The translations under genes and the position numbers were made by a program. Of a stretch of DNA of 38,779 nt, positions 16,376 through 24,293 are shown in pieces. The notes under the pieces were generated by a model. The model was not told where the DNA came from and did no database searches. It was given only the letters and a program-made list of their open reading frames with translations. How positions within the stretch are numbered: position 1 is the first letter of the stretch; each line of letters starts with the position of its first letter. Source of the stretch: JAMXLO01 sp041487355 (GTDB lineage: Bacteria > Pseudomonadota > Alphaproteobacteria > Acetobacterales > Acetobacteraceae). The stretch spans positions 1-38,779 of the forward strand of contig JBGPND010000025.1 in NCBI GenBank assembly GCA_041487355.1, written 5' to 3'.

Positions 16376-16449
16376 TGATGGGTATCGCTGCGCTCAACCC
16401 ATCCTACAGGCTACGTCGTAGGATGGGTTGAGCGCAGCGATACCCATCA
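16376..16449. repeat. Hairpin repeat with 32-bp perfect arms
   Basis: Positions 16376-16407 are the exact reverse complement of 16418-16449, with a 10-nt loop. The arm contains GTAGGATGGGTTGAGCGCAG, a sequence type I know as a dispersed repeat in many proteobacterial genomes. It lies in the 315-bp gap between the DadA-like gene and the polysaccharide operon, which holds no other feature I can support. It may act as a terminator-like barrier between the two units. Confidence 0.85.
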
Positions 16450-16534
16450 TTCCAGCGAGATTCCAGTTATGCTGAATATGCTCTAGTGTGCCGCGAGAAG
16501 CGCGTGTCCGCGGAAAAGCCGGTTAAGGAATGGA

Positions 16535-17497
16535 ATGCGCCTTCACTTGATCAATCCGATGGTCAATTACAGCGGCAGCGAACTTCGTACCCTGGCTCTC
16601 TACAATATCTTGCGTGATGAGGCCGATGTAACCGTCTGGAGCCAGTTCACGCCCAACCCGAAGTTCTCCGGGATCGTGCCAATCCGCCGCATCATTCCGT
16701 ATCAGGGAAGAATCCCGATCGGTGGCACGATGGTATTCGTCGGGTTCTATTATCACGTCGGACGATGGCCGCTATTTGCACCCGCGCGGCGGCGGATCCT
16801 GATCTGCAACACCAACCATGTGCCTTCCTTCCAGGCATTCTACCGGAGGATCTCGAATTCAGGCCGGAGGTCCGTCGAACTGGTTTATGCCTCCGTGGAG
16901 GTGAAGGACATGATCGGCCCGCCCGGCGTGGTTCAAGCATCTCCCATCGACATTACCGAATTCACGGCCAGCGATGTCGCAAGGGAAGGTCAGTTCAGGG
17001 TCGGTCGCCTGAGCCGGGACAGCCCCCAGAAGCATCACGAAGAAGCGCCTGAATTCTATCGTCGGCTGGTGGAAGCGGGGTGTGGGGTGAGGATCATGGG
17101 AGGCACTCTGTTGGCGGATCGCCTGTCCGGTCATCCACCGGAACTCGATCTTCTGCCGGCTGGCGCGGAAAGTGGTCCCAGCTTCCTGCGTGGGCTTGAT
17201 TGTTTTTACTACAGAACCAACGACAGCTTTTTTGAGACCTTCGGCAGGGTCGTTTTCGAGGCCATGGCGTGCGGCCTCCCCGTCGTCGTCCATCGACGCG
17301 GCGGCTACACCGAGTTTCTCCACCATGGCGAGGACGCGTTCATATTCGATACGGACGATGAGGCATTCGACCTCATCATGCGCCTGCAGGCTGATCCGGC
17401 GCTTCGGCGCAGGATCGGTCGCAATGCCCGCAAGCGGGTGGAGCAGATGTATTCGGAAGACTACGTTCGAGACTTGAAGCGGTATTATCTGTCATGA
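16535..17497 (+). CDS. GT4-family glycosyltransferase
   Basis: This is a retaining GT-B glycosyltransferase (320 residues). The N-terminal half begins MRLHLINPMVNYSGSE. The C-terminal donor-binding half has ESFFE-like DSFFETFGRVVFEAMACGLPVVV, split here as FFETFGRVVFEAMACG and LPVVVHRRGG, with the conserved Glu pair of family 4. AAGGAA lies just before ATG 16535. It is shorter than the usual 360-400 residues, chiefly in the N-terminal half. It heads a four-gene set with a CelD-type acyltransferase, a glycosyltransferase-deacetylase fusion and a NodB deacetylase. It therefore probably builds the same surface polysaccharide. Confidence 0.88.
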   Translation: MRLHLINPMVNYSGSELRTLALYNILRDEADVTVWSQFTPNPKFSGIVPIRRIIPYQGRIPIGGTMVFVGFYYHVGRWPLFAPARRRILICNTNHVPSFQAFYRRISNSGRRSVELVYASVEVKDMIGPPGVVQASPIDITEFTASDVAREGQFRVGRLSRDSPQKHHEEAPEFYRRLVEAGCGVRIMGGTLLADRLSGHPPELDLLPAGAESGPSFLRGLDCFYYRTNDSFFETFGRVVFEAMACGLPVVVHRRGGYTEFLHHGEDAFIFDTDDEAFDLIMRLQADPALRRRIGRNARKRVEQMYSEDYVRDLKRYYLS

Positions 17498-17528
17498 GCC
17501 GGGACTGCTGTCGACGGAAGCGACGGCC

Positions 17529-18602
17529 GTGACGGAAGCGCCTTTGAAGGCGGAAGTCATGCGGCCCTCCGCTCTAGGGGCCCGTGAAACCGAGACCTGG
17601 CAACAGATGCTGACAGGGTCGCGGTCCCTGCAGCGGGCGTTCTTGACTCCCGGTTTCGCCCTGGCCTGTGAACGCGCGACGGGGCGCGCCTACGTCGCTG
17701 TGTTGCATGATGGCTCCGCAATCCGTGGTTTTCTGCCATTCCAGTTCAAAACGGTCTGGCACGAGCGCATGCGGCTGGCGGAGCGGATCGGCGGCGGGCT
17801 ATCCGACGCGACAGGCCTCGTTGCCTGGCCGGACTTACGGATCACCGCGGCGTCGCTGGTGCGCCTCGCTGGATTGGCATCGCTGTTTGTGAGTGATCTG
17901 GTTGAAGGCCAGGATCAGTTCGGACTCGATGCTGAATGGTCCCAGACGTGCTATCTGACCGATCTTGCCGCCGGGCCGGACGCCTACTTCGGCGATCTGC
18001 TGGCACGCAACCGTGACTTGGTCCGTGATACCGAGAGGCGCGAGCGGAAGGCGCAGAAAAGTTATGGGCCGTTGTCGTTCGATACGATCGACCATATTCC
18101 AGCCGATGCACTCGCCAGTCTGATTGAGGCGAAAGCGCAGCAATATCGCCGGACCCAGGTACCGAATCCCTTTGATCGACCCAGACCTCTGCGGCTGATC
18201 GAGGCGCTCAATGGTGCACCTGCCGCGCAGTGCAGGCTTGTTTTGGCCAGGCTGCGGGCAGGGGGCCGCGTAGTCGCGCAGCACCTTGGGCTGCAGTACA
18301 ACGATGTTCTAAGCTGGTGGTTCCCGGCCTATGATCCGGACGCGCAAGGTGTCTCGCCCGGGCGGCTGCTTCTCTGGTACATCATCCGGCACGCCATGGA
18401 CGATGGCATCAGGCTTATTGATTATGGCGAGGGCGAGGCGCAATACAAACGGCAGTTCTCCACCCGGTCGATTCAGCTGGGTCGGGCCACGTGGTGCGCC
18501 GGACCTGCTTCGACGATACTGGCCCGCCTCTGGCAATCAGCGGAATGGCGATTGCGACGCCGGCTCCTCCGGAGGCTAAGGACAAGCGCGGAGCCGACCT
18601 GA
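17529..18602 (+). CDS. CelD/BcsL-type GNAT acyltransferase
   Basis: This 357-residue protein belongs to the double-GNAT group annotated as cellulose biosynthesis protein CelD or FemAB-like. Typical segments are LTPGFALACERATGRAYVAV, GFLPFQ and the basic helix RNRDLVRDTERRERKAQK. The C-terminal LIDYGEGEAQYKRQFSTR is diagnostic. Such enzymes are thought to acylate sugars or precursors during exopolysaccharide synthesis; experimental proof is scant. GTG 17529 is chosen because GGAAG lies shortly before it and similarity begins within 25 residues. The gap to the GT4 gene is 31 bp. No membrane segment is seen, so it should be cytoplasmic. Confidence 0.85.
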   Translation: MTEAPLKAEVMRPSALGARETETWQQMLTGSRSLQRAFLTPGFALACERATGRAYVAVLHDGSAIRGFLPFQFKTVWHERMRLAERIGGGLSDATGLVAWPDLRITAASLVRLAGLASLFVSDLVEGQDQFGLDAEWSQTCYLTDLAAGPDAYFGDLLARNRDLVRDTERRERKAQKSYGPLSFDTIDHIPADALASLIEAKAQQYRRTQVPNPFDRPRPLRLIEALNGAPAAQCRLVLARLRAGGRVVAQHLGLQYNDVLSWWFPAYDPDAQGVSPGRLLLWYIIRHAMDDGIRLIDYGEGEAQYKRQFSTRSIQLGRATWCAGPASTILARLWQSAEWRLRRRLLRRLRTSAEPT

Positions 18603-18693
18603 TGCCTAGAGCAAAATATGGGGATGCCGATCCTCCCATTCGGCGATGGATCGCCGCTGCACTGACGACAGGAATCGGAGTCGCCCGAGGGCC

Positions 18694-20736
18694 ATGACAA
18701 CGCCGCTGGTGACCGTCCTTATTCCCGCATTCAATGCCGCCGCCACGATCCAGCGCGCCGTCGATTCCGCGCTCGCGCAGACCTGCCGCAATTTCGAAAT
18801 CATCGTGGTCGACGACGGCAGCCGCGATGCGACCTCGGAAATCGTCGCCGCGTATCAGTCCGACAAGATCCGGCTGCTCCGCCTGGCACGCAACCAGGGG
18901 GAGAGCGGCGCCATGAACGAAGGCATTGCGGCTGCGAAGGGCGAACTGATCGCCTTTCTCGATGCCGACGATGAGTGGCTGCCGGAGAAACTCGGCAAGC
19001 AGGTCGAGGCTCTCCGGAACAATCCCAACGCGGTGATGGCGACCTGCGGCTGCCGGTTCATCGATACCCAGGGCAACGTCTTCCGGGAATTCGGCATGCC
19101 GCCACGAGGTCTGCAGAAGACCGAGGTCTGGCGCTCGCTCCTGGCGGCAAGCTTCATCGCCAAGCCCTGCGTGGTCGCACGGACGTTGGCATTGCGCGGG
19201 GTGGGCCCGTTCGACACCGGACTCGCGATCGCAGCCGATCAGGATATGTGGATCAGGCTGTCGATGACCGGCGAGGTCGAGTTTGTGCACGAGTATCTGA
19301 CCACAGTGTACGACACGGCCGGCAGTCTGACGAAAGTATATGCCGACAAGGTCGACAAGTATGTGCTGCCGATGATCCGGCGCCATATCGAAGAGCAGAG
19401 GCAGCGCCTGACCAGCGAGCAGGTAAGCGAGGTCCTGGGGGCACGATACACCTCCGTGGGCCGCAATCTCTATCTGACCGGATCGTTGGTTCGTGGGACG
19501 GCGCTCATCCTGCGTGCCATGGCCATGGGCCATCATGTCCGGGAGAACGTATGGTATCTTGCCGCCGCGTCGCCGCCCGCGAAGGCAATCAAGAAGCTGG
19601 TCCGGTACTCGGGCGGAGGCAACGCCCAGGCCCAGGAAGATTATTCGCCACCTGCGCCGCCCGACGGAGCGCTGCTGCGGCCCGACAAACAGGATCTGGT
19701 CGCGCTGCCCGCTGGACGGCCGATCCTGATCATCATGGTCGACGCGGAAGCGGAGTTCGACTGGGACGGTCCATTCCTCCGCACGCTGGTCAGCGTGCGG
19801 AACCTGAGCCAGCAGGCCATGGCGCAGGATATCTTCGACCGGCTCGACGTACGGCCGACCTACCTCGTCGACTATGCGGTGGCGACACAGCCGGAAGGCT
19901 ACGAGCCGATCCGGGAGCTTCTCCAGTCAGGTCGCTGCGAGATCGGCACACATTTGCAGCCGTGGGAAAATCCGCCATTCGCCGAGGAGCTAAGCGTCCG
20001 CACATCGTTCAACCATAATCTGCCTGCCTGGCTGCAGAGGGAGAAGCTGCTGCGGCTCACCGATGCCATCGTCGAGAATTTCGGTGTCCGGCCCATCTCC
20101 TATCGCGCCGGGAGGTATGGCGTCGGTGATGAAATAGCGTGGATACTCGAATCGCTCGGTTACCAAATCGATCTCAGCGTGCTGCCAGGCCATGACCTGC
20201 GGCGGCGCCACGGTCCGGATTTCCGACGCGCGTTCAACCAGCCTTACTGGTTCGGTCCCGACCGCAAGCTGTTGGAGATTCCACTGACGACGGGTTTCTC
20301 CGGCGTCCTCGCCGGCGGTGCCGAACCTCAGGTCTTCAACGCGTCGCTTTACACGGCCTTGTCTCAGCCAGGTGCGACAAGGCTGCATCTGCCTGGAGTA
20401 TTCGCGCGGCTCGGTCTGCTGGAACGCATCACGCTCACCCCGGAAGGCATGTCGATCCAGGAACTGAAGCGTCTGACGCGGCTGCTGCTCCGTCGGGGCC
20501 AACGCGTGTTCACCTTCAACTATCACAGTTCTGCGCTCCTGCCGGGCTTTACACCTTATGTCCGCTCGCACGCCGATCTGGACAGGATGATCCGCACCAT
20601 CGAGGAATATCTGCACTTCTTCATTGAGGAGGTCGGCGGAACCACGATGACGCCGACGCAGTTCTGGGCGGCGCTACGTTCGAAGCCGCTTGTCGCCGTG
20701 CCAGCCGCTGGCGCCGCCGGCTCGTTGGTGCAATGA
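18694..20736 (+). CDS. Fusion: GT2 glycosyltransferase - WalW-like polysaccharide deacetylase
   Basis: This is a two-domain protein of 680 residues. Residues ~5-300 are a family 2 glycosyltransferase (TVLIPAFNAAATI, IIVVDDGSRDAT, DxD as FLDADDEWLP with Asp90/92, then AADQDMWIRL). A flexible Pro/Ala/Asp-rich linker (~305-335) leads to a WalW-like polysaccharide deacetylase domain (~340-665). That domain has MVDAEAEFDW (metal/base Asp ~350), GTHLQPWENPP (His ~420), SYRAGRYG and HSSALLPGFTPYV. The second His of the usual HLHPW motif is Gln here. ATG 18694 has GAGG upstream; a longer frame to 18646 looks spurious. Its stop overlaps the next deacetylase start by 4 bp. I infer that sugar addition and de-N-acetylation are carried out in one chain. 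Confidence 0.88.
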   Translation: MTTPLVTVLIPAFNAAATIQRAVDSALAQTCRNFEIIVVDDGSRDATSEIVAAYQSDKIRLLRLARNQGESGAMNEGIAAAKGELIAFLDADDEWLPEKLGKQVEALRNNPNAVMATCGCRFIDTQGNVFREFGMPPRGLQKTEVWRSLLAASFIAKPCVVARTLALRGVGPFDTGLAIAADQDMWIRLSMTGEVEFVHEYLTTVYDTAGSLTKVYADKVDKYVLPMIRRHIEEQRQRLTSEQVSEVLGARYTSVGRNLYLTGSLVRGTALILRAMAMGHHVRENVWYLAAASPPAKAIKKLVRYSGGGNAQAQEDYSPPAPPDGALLRPDKQDLVALPAGRPILIIMVDAEAEFDWDGPFLRTLVSVRNLSQQAMAQDIFDRLDVRPTYLVDYAVATQPEGYEPIRELLQSGRCEIGTHLQPWENPPFAEELSVRTSFNHNLPAWLQREKLLRLTDAIVENFGVRPISYRAGRYGVGDEIAWILESLGYQIDLSVLPGHDLRRRHGPDFRRAFNQPYWFGPDRKLLEIPLTTGFSGVLAGGAEPQVFNASLYTALSQPGATRLHLPGVFARLGLLERITLTPEGMSIQELKRLTRLLLRRGQRVFTFNYHSSALLPGFTPYVRSHADLDRMIRTIEEYLHFFIEEVGGTTMTPTQFWAALRSKPLVAVPAAGAAGSLVQ

Positions 20737-21752
20737 GCGGCTGGCGTCCGCTGCTGCGTCAGTTTGCCTATCGATCGGGTGCGCTGTCCCTTGCCCGGGT
20801 CAGAATGCGCCGGGCTTTGACAGTGATCATGCTGCATCGGGTGGTCGATCCGGCAGACCTCGATTTCGTTCACGCCGACCCCACCTATACGCTGTCTGCC
20901 CCAATGTTCGATCAGCTGCTCGCGTTTTTTCAGAACCACTACAGTATCGTCAGTCTCGGCGATGTCATGGCCGCTCGCGACGGAACACGGAATCTGCCGG
21001 ACCATGCACTGCTGATTACATTCGATGACGGTTGGGCGGATAATCTTCGCTACGCCGCGCCACTCCTGAAATCGCGCGAATTGCCCGCGGTGATCTTCGT
21101 GGTTCCCCAAGCGATCCTGTCGGGTTCAGATGCGTGGTGGCAGGAGCAGGTGTTTGCCGCGGGCCGCTCCGGCATGCTCGACGCATGGCTGGACCAGGGC
21201 CAGATCCGCGCCAGGCTCATGGCCGGAAGAGATGTCGGCGGGTTGCCTCATAACCTGGAGGTCGTGACCCGTCTCGCACTGATGGATGAGCAGGAGCGCA
21301 CCGAAATCCTGGCCACACTTCCGTCGATGTCATGTCATTCACGGATGATGCTGAAGCCGGAGGACCTGCCCAATCTCGCCGCCTTCGGGATCGATATCGG
21401 CCTGCACGGCTACGCGCATGCGCCGTTGACGGCGGTTGCCGATGTCACAACGGAACTTTGTCACGCGAGGGAAGCGATCGCTGAGCTCTCGAAGGGGACG
21501 GCGATGACGACAGCGCTCGGATGCCCGCATGGGCGCTACGACGACAGGGTCATCGCCGGCACAGATGCCGCCGGGGTGACGCTGGTGTTCACCAGTGATC
21601 CGTACCTGAATCTGACGAAGCGTGGCATGCTCTCGGCGCGGCGCCCGCTGGGGCGTATCAACGTCGAGGCACGACATATTGCGGCGGCGGGGCCCCACCG
21701 GCTCGACCCGGCGGCAGCGGCGCGGTGGCTGTGGGCGCGCGACTGCCGGTAG
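20733..21752 (+). CDS. Polysaccharide deacetylase (NodB homology domain)
   Basis: This is a carbohydrate esterase 4-type protein (339 residues). NodB motif 1 is ITFDDGWADN (Asp98 base, Asp99 metal ligand). Motif 2 is GLHGYAHAPLT with the metal ligands His225 and His229. GCPHGRYD matches the later conserved arginine-containing region. The N-terminus (VIMLHRVVDP) is the usual start of this group in EPS clusters. No clear signal peptide is seen, so it may act on lipid-linked units in the cytoplasm. The ATG overlaps the stop of the fusion gene (ATGA). The last codon abuts, without any gap, the stop codon of the convergent gene on the other strand. Confidence 0.9.
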   Translation: MSGWRPLLRQFAYRSGALSLARVRMRRALTVIMLHRVVDPADLDFVHADPTYTLSAPMFDQLLAFFQNHYSIVSLGDVMAARDGTRNLPDHALLITFDDGWADNLRYAAPLLKSRELPAVIFVVPQAILSGSDAWWQEQVFAAGRSGMLDAWLDQGQIRARLMAGRDVGGLPHNLEVVTRLALMDEQERTEILATLPSMSCHSRMMLKPEDLPNLAAFGIDIGLHGYAHAPLTAVADVTTELCHAREAIAELSKGTAMTTALGCPHGRYDDRVIAGTDAAGVTLVFTSDPYLNLTKRGMLSARRPLGRINVEARHIAAAGPHRLDPAAAARWLWARDCR

Positions 21753-22733
21753 TCAGCCCGCCGCCGCCATCCGTTTCTCGCCACGCTCGGACAGCATGCG
21801 GTCGAAATAGGCGATCGTGCGTGTCAGCCCGTCGTCCAGCGCCACGCCCGGCTCCCACCCAAGAACCCGCCGAGCCAGCCCGATATCCGGGCAGCGTTGC
21901 ACCGGATCGTCCTGCGGCAATTCGCGATACACGATGCGCGAGCGCGAGTTGGTCAGCCGGATCACCCGATCGGCCAGCTCGCTCACCGGTATCTCGTGCG
22001 GATTGCCCAGATTGATCGGGCCGGTGATCTCGTCGCCGGTCGCCATCAGGCGCACAAACCCGTCGATCAGGTCATCGACGTAGCAGAACGCCCGCGTCTG
22101 GCTGCCGTCCCCGTACAGCGTGATGTCCTCGCCGCGCAGCGCCTGCACGATGAAGTTCGACACGACACGGCCATCGTTCGGGTGCATGCGCGGCCCATAG
22201 GTGTTGAAGATGCGCGCCACCTTGATGCGCGTGTTGTGCTGGCGGAAATAGTCGAAGAACAGCGTCTCGGCACAGCGCTTGCCCTCGTCGTAGCAGGCGC
22301 GCGGGCCGAGCGGATTGACGTTGCCGCGGTAGTCCTCGGTCTGCGGATGCACGGTGGGATCGCCGTACACTTCGCTGGTCGAGGCCTGCATGATCTTCGC
22401 GCCGACCCGTTTGGCCAGACCCAGCATGTTGATCGCGCCGATCACGCTGGTCTTGGTGGTCTGCACCGGGTCGTACTGGTAGTGCACCGGCGAAGCCGGG
22501 CAGGCCAGGTTGTAGATCTCGTCGACCTCCACATAGAGCGGGAAGGTGATGTCGTGGCGCATCGCCTCGAAATGCGGATCACCCATCAGGTGCGCGACGT
22601 TGTCCTTGCGTCCTGTGAAATAATTGTCGACGCACAGCACATCGTCGCCGTCACGGATCAGGCGTTCGCAGAGATGCGAGCCGAGGAAACCGGCGCCGCC
22701 GGTCACCAGAACGCGCTTGCGGGTCAAGGCCAT
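21753..22733 (-). CDS. UDP-glucuronate decarboxylase (UDP-xylose synthase) family epimerase
   Basis: This extended short-chain dehydrogenase (326 residues) has VTGGAGFLGSHL for NAD, then NYFTGRKDNV. The segment ACPASPVHYQYDPVQTTKT is the signature of UDP-glucuronic acid decarboxylase. STSEVYGDP and YDEGKRCAE (catalytic YxxxK) follow. The predicted reaction turns UDP-glucuronate into UDP-xylose. ATG 22733 is chosen because GGGAG lies upstream and the NAD motif starts nine residues later; the longer frame adds only unlike sequence. The start codon shares one base with the stop of the Asp/Glu racemase-family gene (TGATG). It ends against the polysaccharide operon and may supply its pentose donor. 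Confidence 0.92.
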   Translation of the reverse strand: MALTRKRVLVTGGAGFLGSHLCERLIRDGDDVLCVDNYFTGRKDNVAHLMGDPHFEAMRHDITFPLYVEVDEIYNLACPASPVHYQYDPVQTTKTSVIGAINMLGLAKRVGAKIMQASTSEVYGDPTVHPQTEDYRGNVNPLGPRACYDEGKRCAETLFFDYFRQHNTRIKVARIFNTYGPRMHPNDGRVVSNFIVQALRGEDITLYGDGSQTRAFCYVDDLIDGFVRLMATGDEITGPINLGNPHEIPVSELADRVIRLTNSRSRIVYRELPQDDPVQRCPDIGLARRVLGWEPGVALDDGLTRTIAYFDRMLSERGEKRMAAAG

Positions 22734-23500
22734 CAGCTTGCATCTCCCAGGCTGAAACAGGTTGCACGGTCGGCGGGCGGGCCGAACTCGCGCGGGCGCA
22801 GTCCGGCGTGTAGCCAAGTGATCAGCGAGTAGATGTCATAGACCGGCAGGCCCAGCGCCTCGCGTAGCGCGAACGCATAGGGCGGCATGTTGGTGCATTC
22901 CAGCACGATCGCGCCGATGTCAGGGTGGCGCGCAACCAGCGTCCGTCCCGCATCCAGGATGTCGGCCGCGGCCAGCGCCACGTCCATGTCCTGTTTCTCG
23001 CCGCGGATCAGCACGCGGAAGAACTCGCGCCCGTCTTCGGTGCCGACGAACGGCGTATCGGGCGGCACGCCGGCGGCCGCCAGGTGCCGCGGGGTCAGCG
23101 AACCGGCGGATACCGTGATGATCCCGACGCGCCGGCCAGGCGGCAGCATCGCCTGCACCCAGGGCACCTGGATCAGCGCGCTGGTGGCGACCGGGACCCG
23201 CACATGAGCCGCCAGTTCCGCCTGGAACAGCGACAGGAAACCGCAGTTGGTGGTGATCGCCTCGGCGCCGTCGCGAACCAGCTCGGCGGCGGCGGCCAGG
23301 AAGTCGTCCAGCAGGCCGGCGGCGGCGTTCAGCACCACGCGTTCCGGTGTGGCCCCCCGCACCACGCGGTAGAGCACCGGGAACGGCCAGGTTGTGGCAT
23401 TGCCCATGTCGCCCGGGATGCGGGGGAACCTCGCCTCCAGCATCAGGATTCCCAGAGGGGCGCCGTAGATCGCCTTGCCGCCTTTCGCTATGACCTGCAT
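22733..23500 (-). CDS. Asp/Glu/hydantoin racemase superfamily protein
   Basis: This is a 255-residue member of the cofactor-independent racemase superfamily, which includes aspartate racemase, hydantoin racemase and maleate isomerase. The two catalytic Cys are in TTNCGFLS and LECTNMPPY, both in the expected places. The N-terminal AIYGAPLGILML and mid-region RVGIITVSAGSL fit the family. The exact reaction is open. The start is taken as ATG 23500; a TTG six codons upstream is possible and neither has a clear ribosome-binding site. It is divergent from the RraA-like gene, with only 38 bp between starts. It overlaps the UDP-xylose synthase gene by one base, an odd pairing of functions. Confidence 0.85.
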   Translation of the reverse strand: MQVIAKGGKAIYGAPLGILMLEARFPRIPGDMGNATTWPFPVLYRVVRGATPERVVLNAAAGLLDDFLAAAAELVRDGAEAITTNCGFLSLFQAELAAHVRVPVATSALIQVPWVQAMLPPGRRVGIITVSAGSLTPRHLAAAGVPPDTPFVGTEDGREFFRVLIRGEKQDMDVALAAADILDAGRTLVARHPDIGAIVLECTNMPPYAFALREALGLPVYDIYSLITWLHAGLRPREFGPPADRATCFSLGDAS

Positions 23501-23538
23501 GGTGACAGCATGCCCCAATCGATCGACAGGAGGAAGTA

Positions 23539-24234
23539 ATGGCCGAGCGGCCGTTCACGCAGGCTGACCTGGATGTGCTGGCGCAATGGGATACGCCGAC
23601 GATCTGCAACGGTCTGGAACTCATCGTGCCGGACCGTCGTGCGATCGGCTTCACCGTCGAGCCGATGGTCTGCATCGACCCGAAGGCCAAGCCGATTGTC
23701 GGGCTGGCGCGCGTCGGCATGATCCGCGCCAAGGAGCCGCCGCGCGGCCAGGTGGTGAACCGGCTGGACTGGTACGACTACGTCGCGGCCACCGACTTTC
23801 CGACCATCGCCGTGATCCAGGACATCGACGACCGGCCCGGCTATGGCGCCTATTGGGGCGAAGTGCAGTCCACCGTGCACAAGGCGCTGGGCGCCATCGG
23901 CTGTGTCACCAGCGGTTCGTTCCGCGATCTGGACGCCTGGGCGCCCGGGTTCCAGATCATCGGCGGCCGGGTCGGCCCGAGCCATGCCCACGTTCACATG
24001 GTCGAGCTCGGCAAGCCGGTGAACGTGTTCGGCATGCAGGCCGGGCATGACGACGTGATCCATGCCGATTTCCACGGTGCGGTGGTGGTGCCGGCCGATG
24101 CGGTGAAGCAGTTGCCGGCGGCGATCGACCTGATCTCGCGGCGCGAGAAGGTCATTCTCGATGTTTGCCGGGCGCCGGGCTTCACGCCGGCTAAGCTGCG
24201 CGAGGCGATGCGGCGTTCCGGCGAGATCCACTGA
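23539..24234 (+). CDS. RraA-like protein (HMG/oxaloacetate aldolase type)
   Basis: This 231-residue protein has the RraA fold. Members are divalent-metal aldolases/decarboxylases acting on 4-hydroxy-4-methyl-2-oxoglutarate or oxaloacetate, or regulators of RNase E. Here TSGSFRDLDAW holds the conserved Arg-Asp pair and PSHAHVHMVELGKPVNVFG follows. HADFHGAVVVPADA is the typical end. It is longer than RNase E regulators (~160 aa) and lies among catabolic genes, so an aldolase or decarboxylase is likelier. A strong AGGAGG precedes ATG 23539. The gene starts a run of catabolic genes on the plus strand. Confidence 0.88.
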   Translation: MAERPFTQADLDVLAQWDTPTICNGLELIVPDRRAIGFTVEPMVCIDPKAKPIVGLARVGMIRAKEPPRGQVVNRLDWYDYVAATDFPTIAVIQDIDDRPGYGAYWGEVQSTVHKALGAIGCVTSGSFRDLDAWAPGFQIIGGRVGPSHAHVHMVELGKPVNVFGMQAGHDDVIHADFHGAVVVPADAVKQLPAAIDLISRREKVILDVCRAPGFTPAKLREAMRRSGEIH

Positions 24235-24246
24235 TTGACGCAACAA

Positions 24247-24270
24247 GGCGCGGAGGCGAGCATCCGCGCC
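24247..24270 (+). promoter_or_regulatory. Hairpin in the gap before the class II aldolase gene
   Basis: GGCGCGGA at 24247-24254 and TCCGCGCC at 24263-24270 form a perfect 8-bp stem with an 8-nt loop. It lies just after the RraA-like stop and 23 bp before the next start codon. No T-run follows, so it may serve as a message-stability or attenuation hairpin rather than a terminator. Confidence 0.45.
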
Positions 24271-24293
24271 GAACTCCCCATGAGGACCTGAGA

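Noticed and set aside
18646..18693. Upstream start for the fusion protein at 18646
   Set aside because: The 16 extra residues are unlike the GT2 family and ATG 18694 has GAGG upstream.
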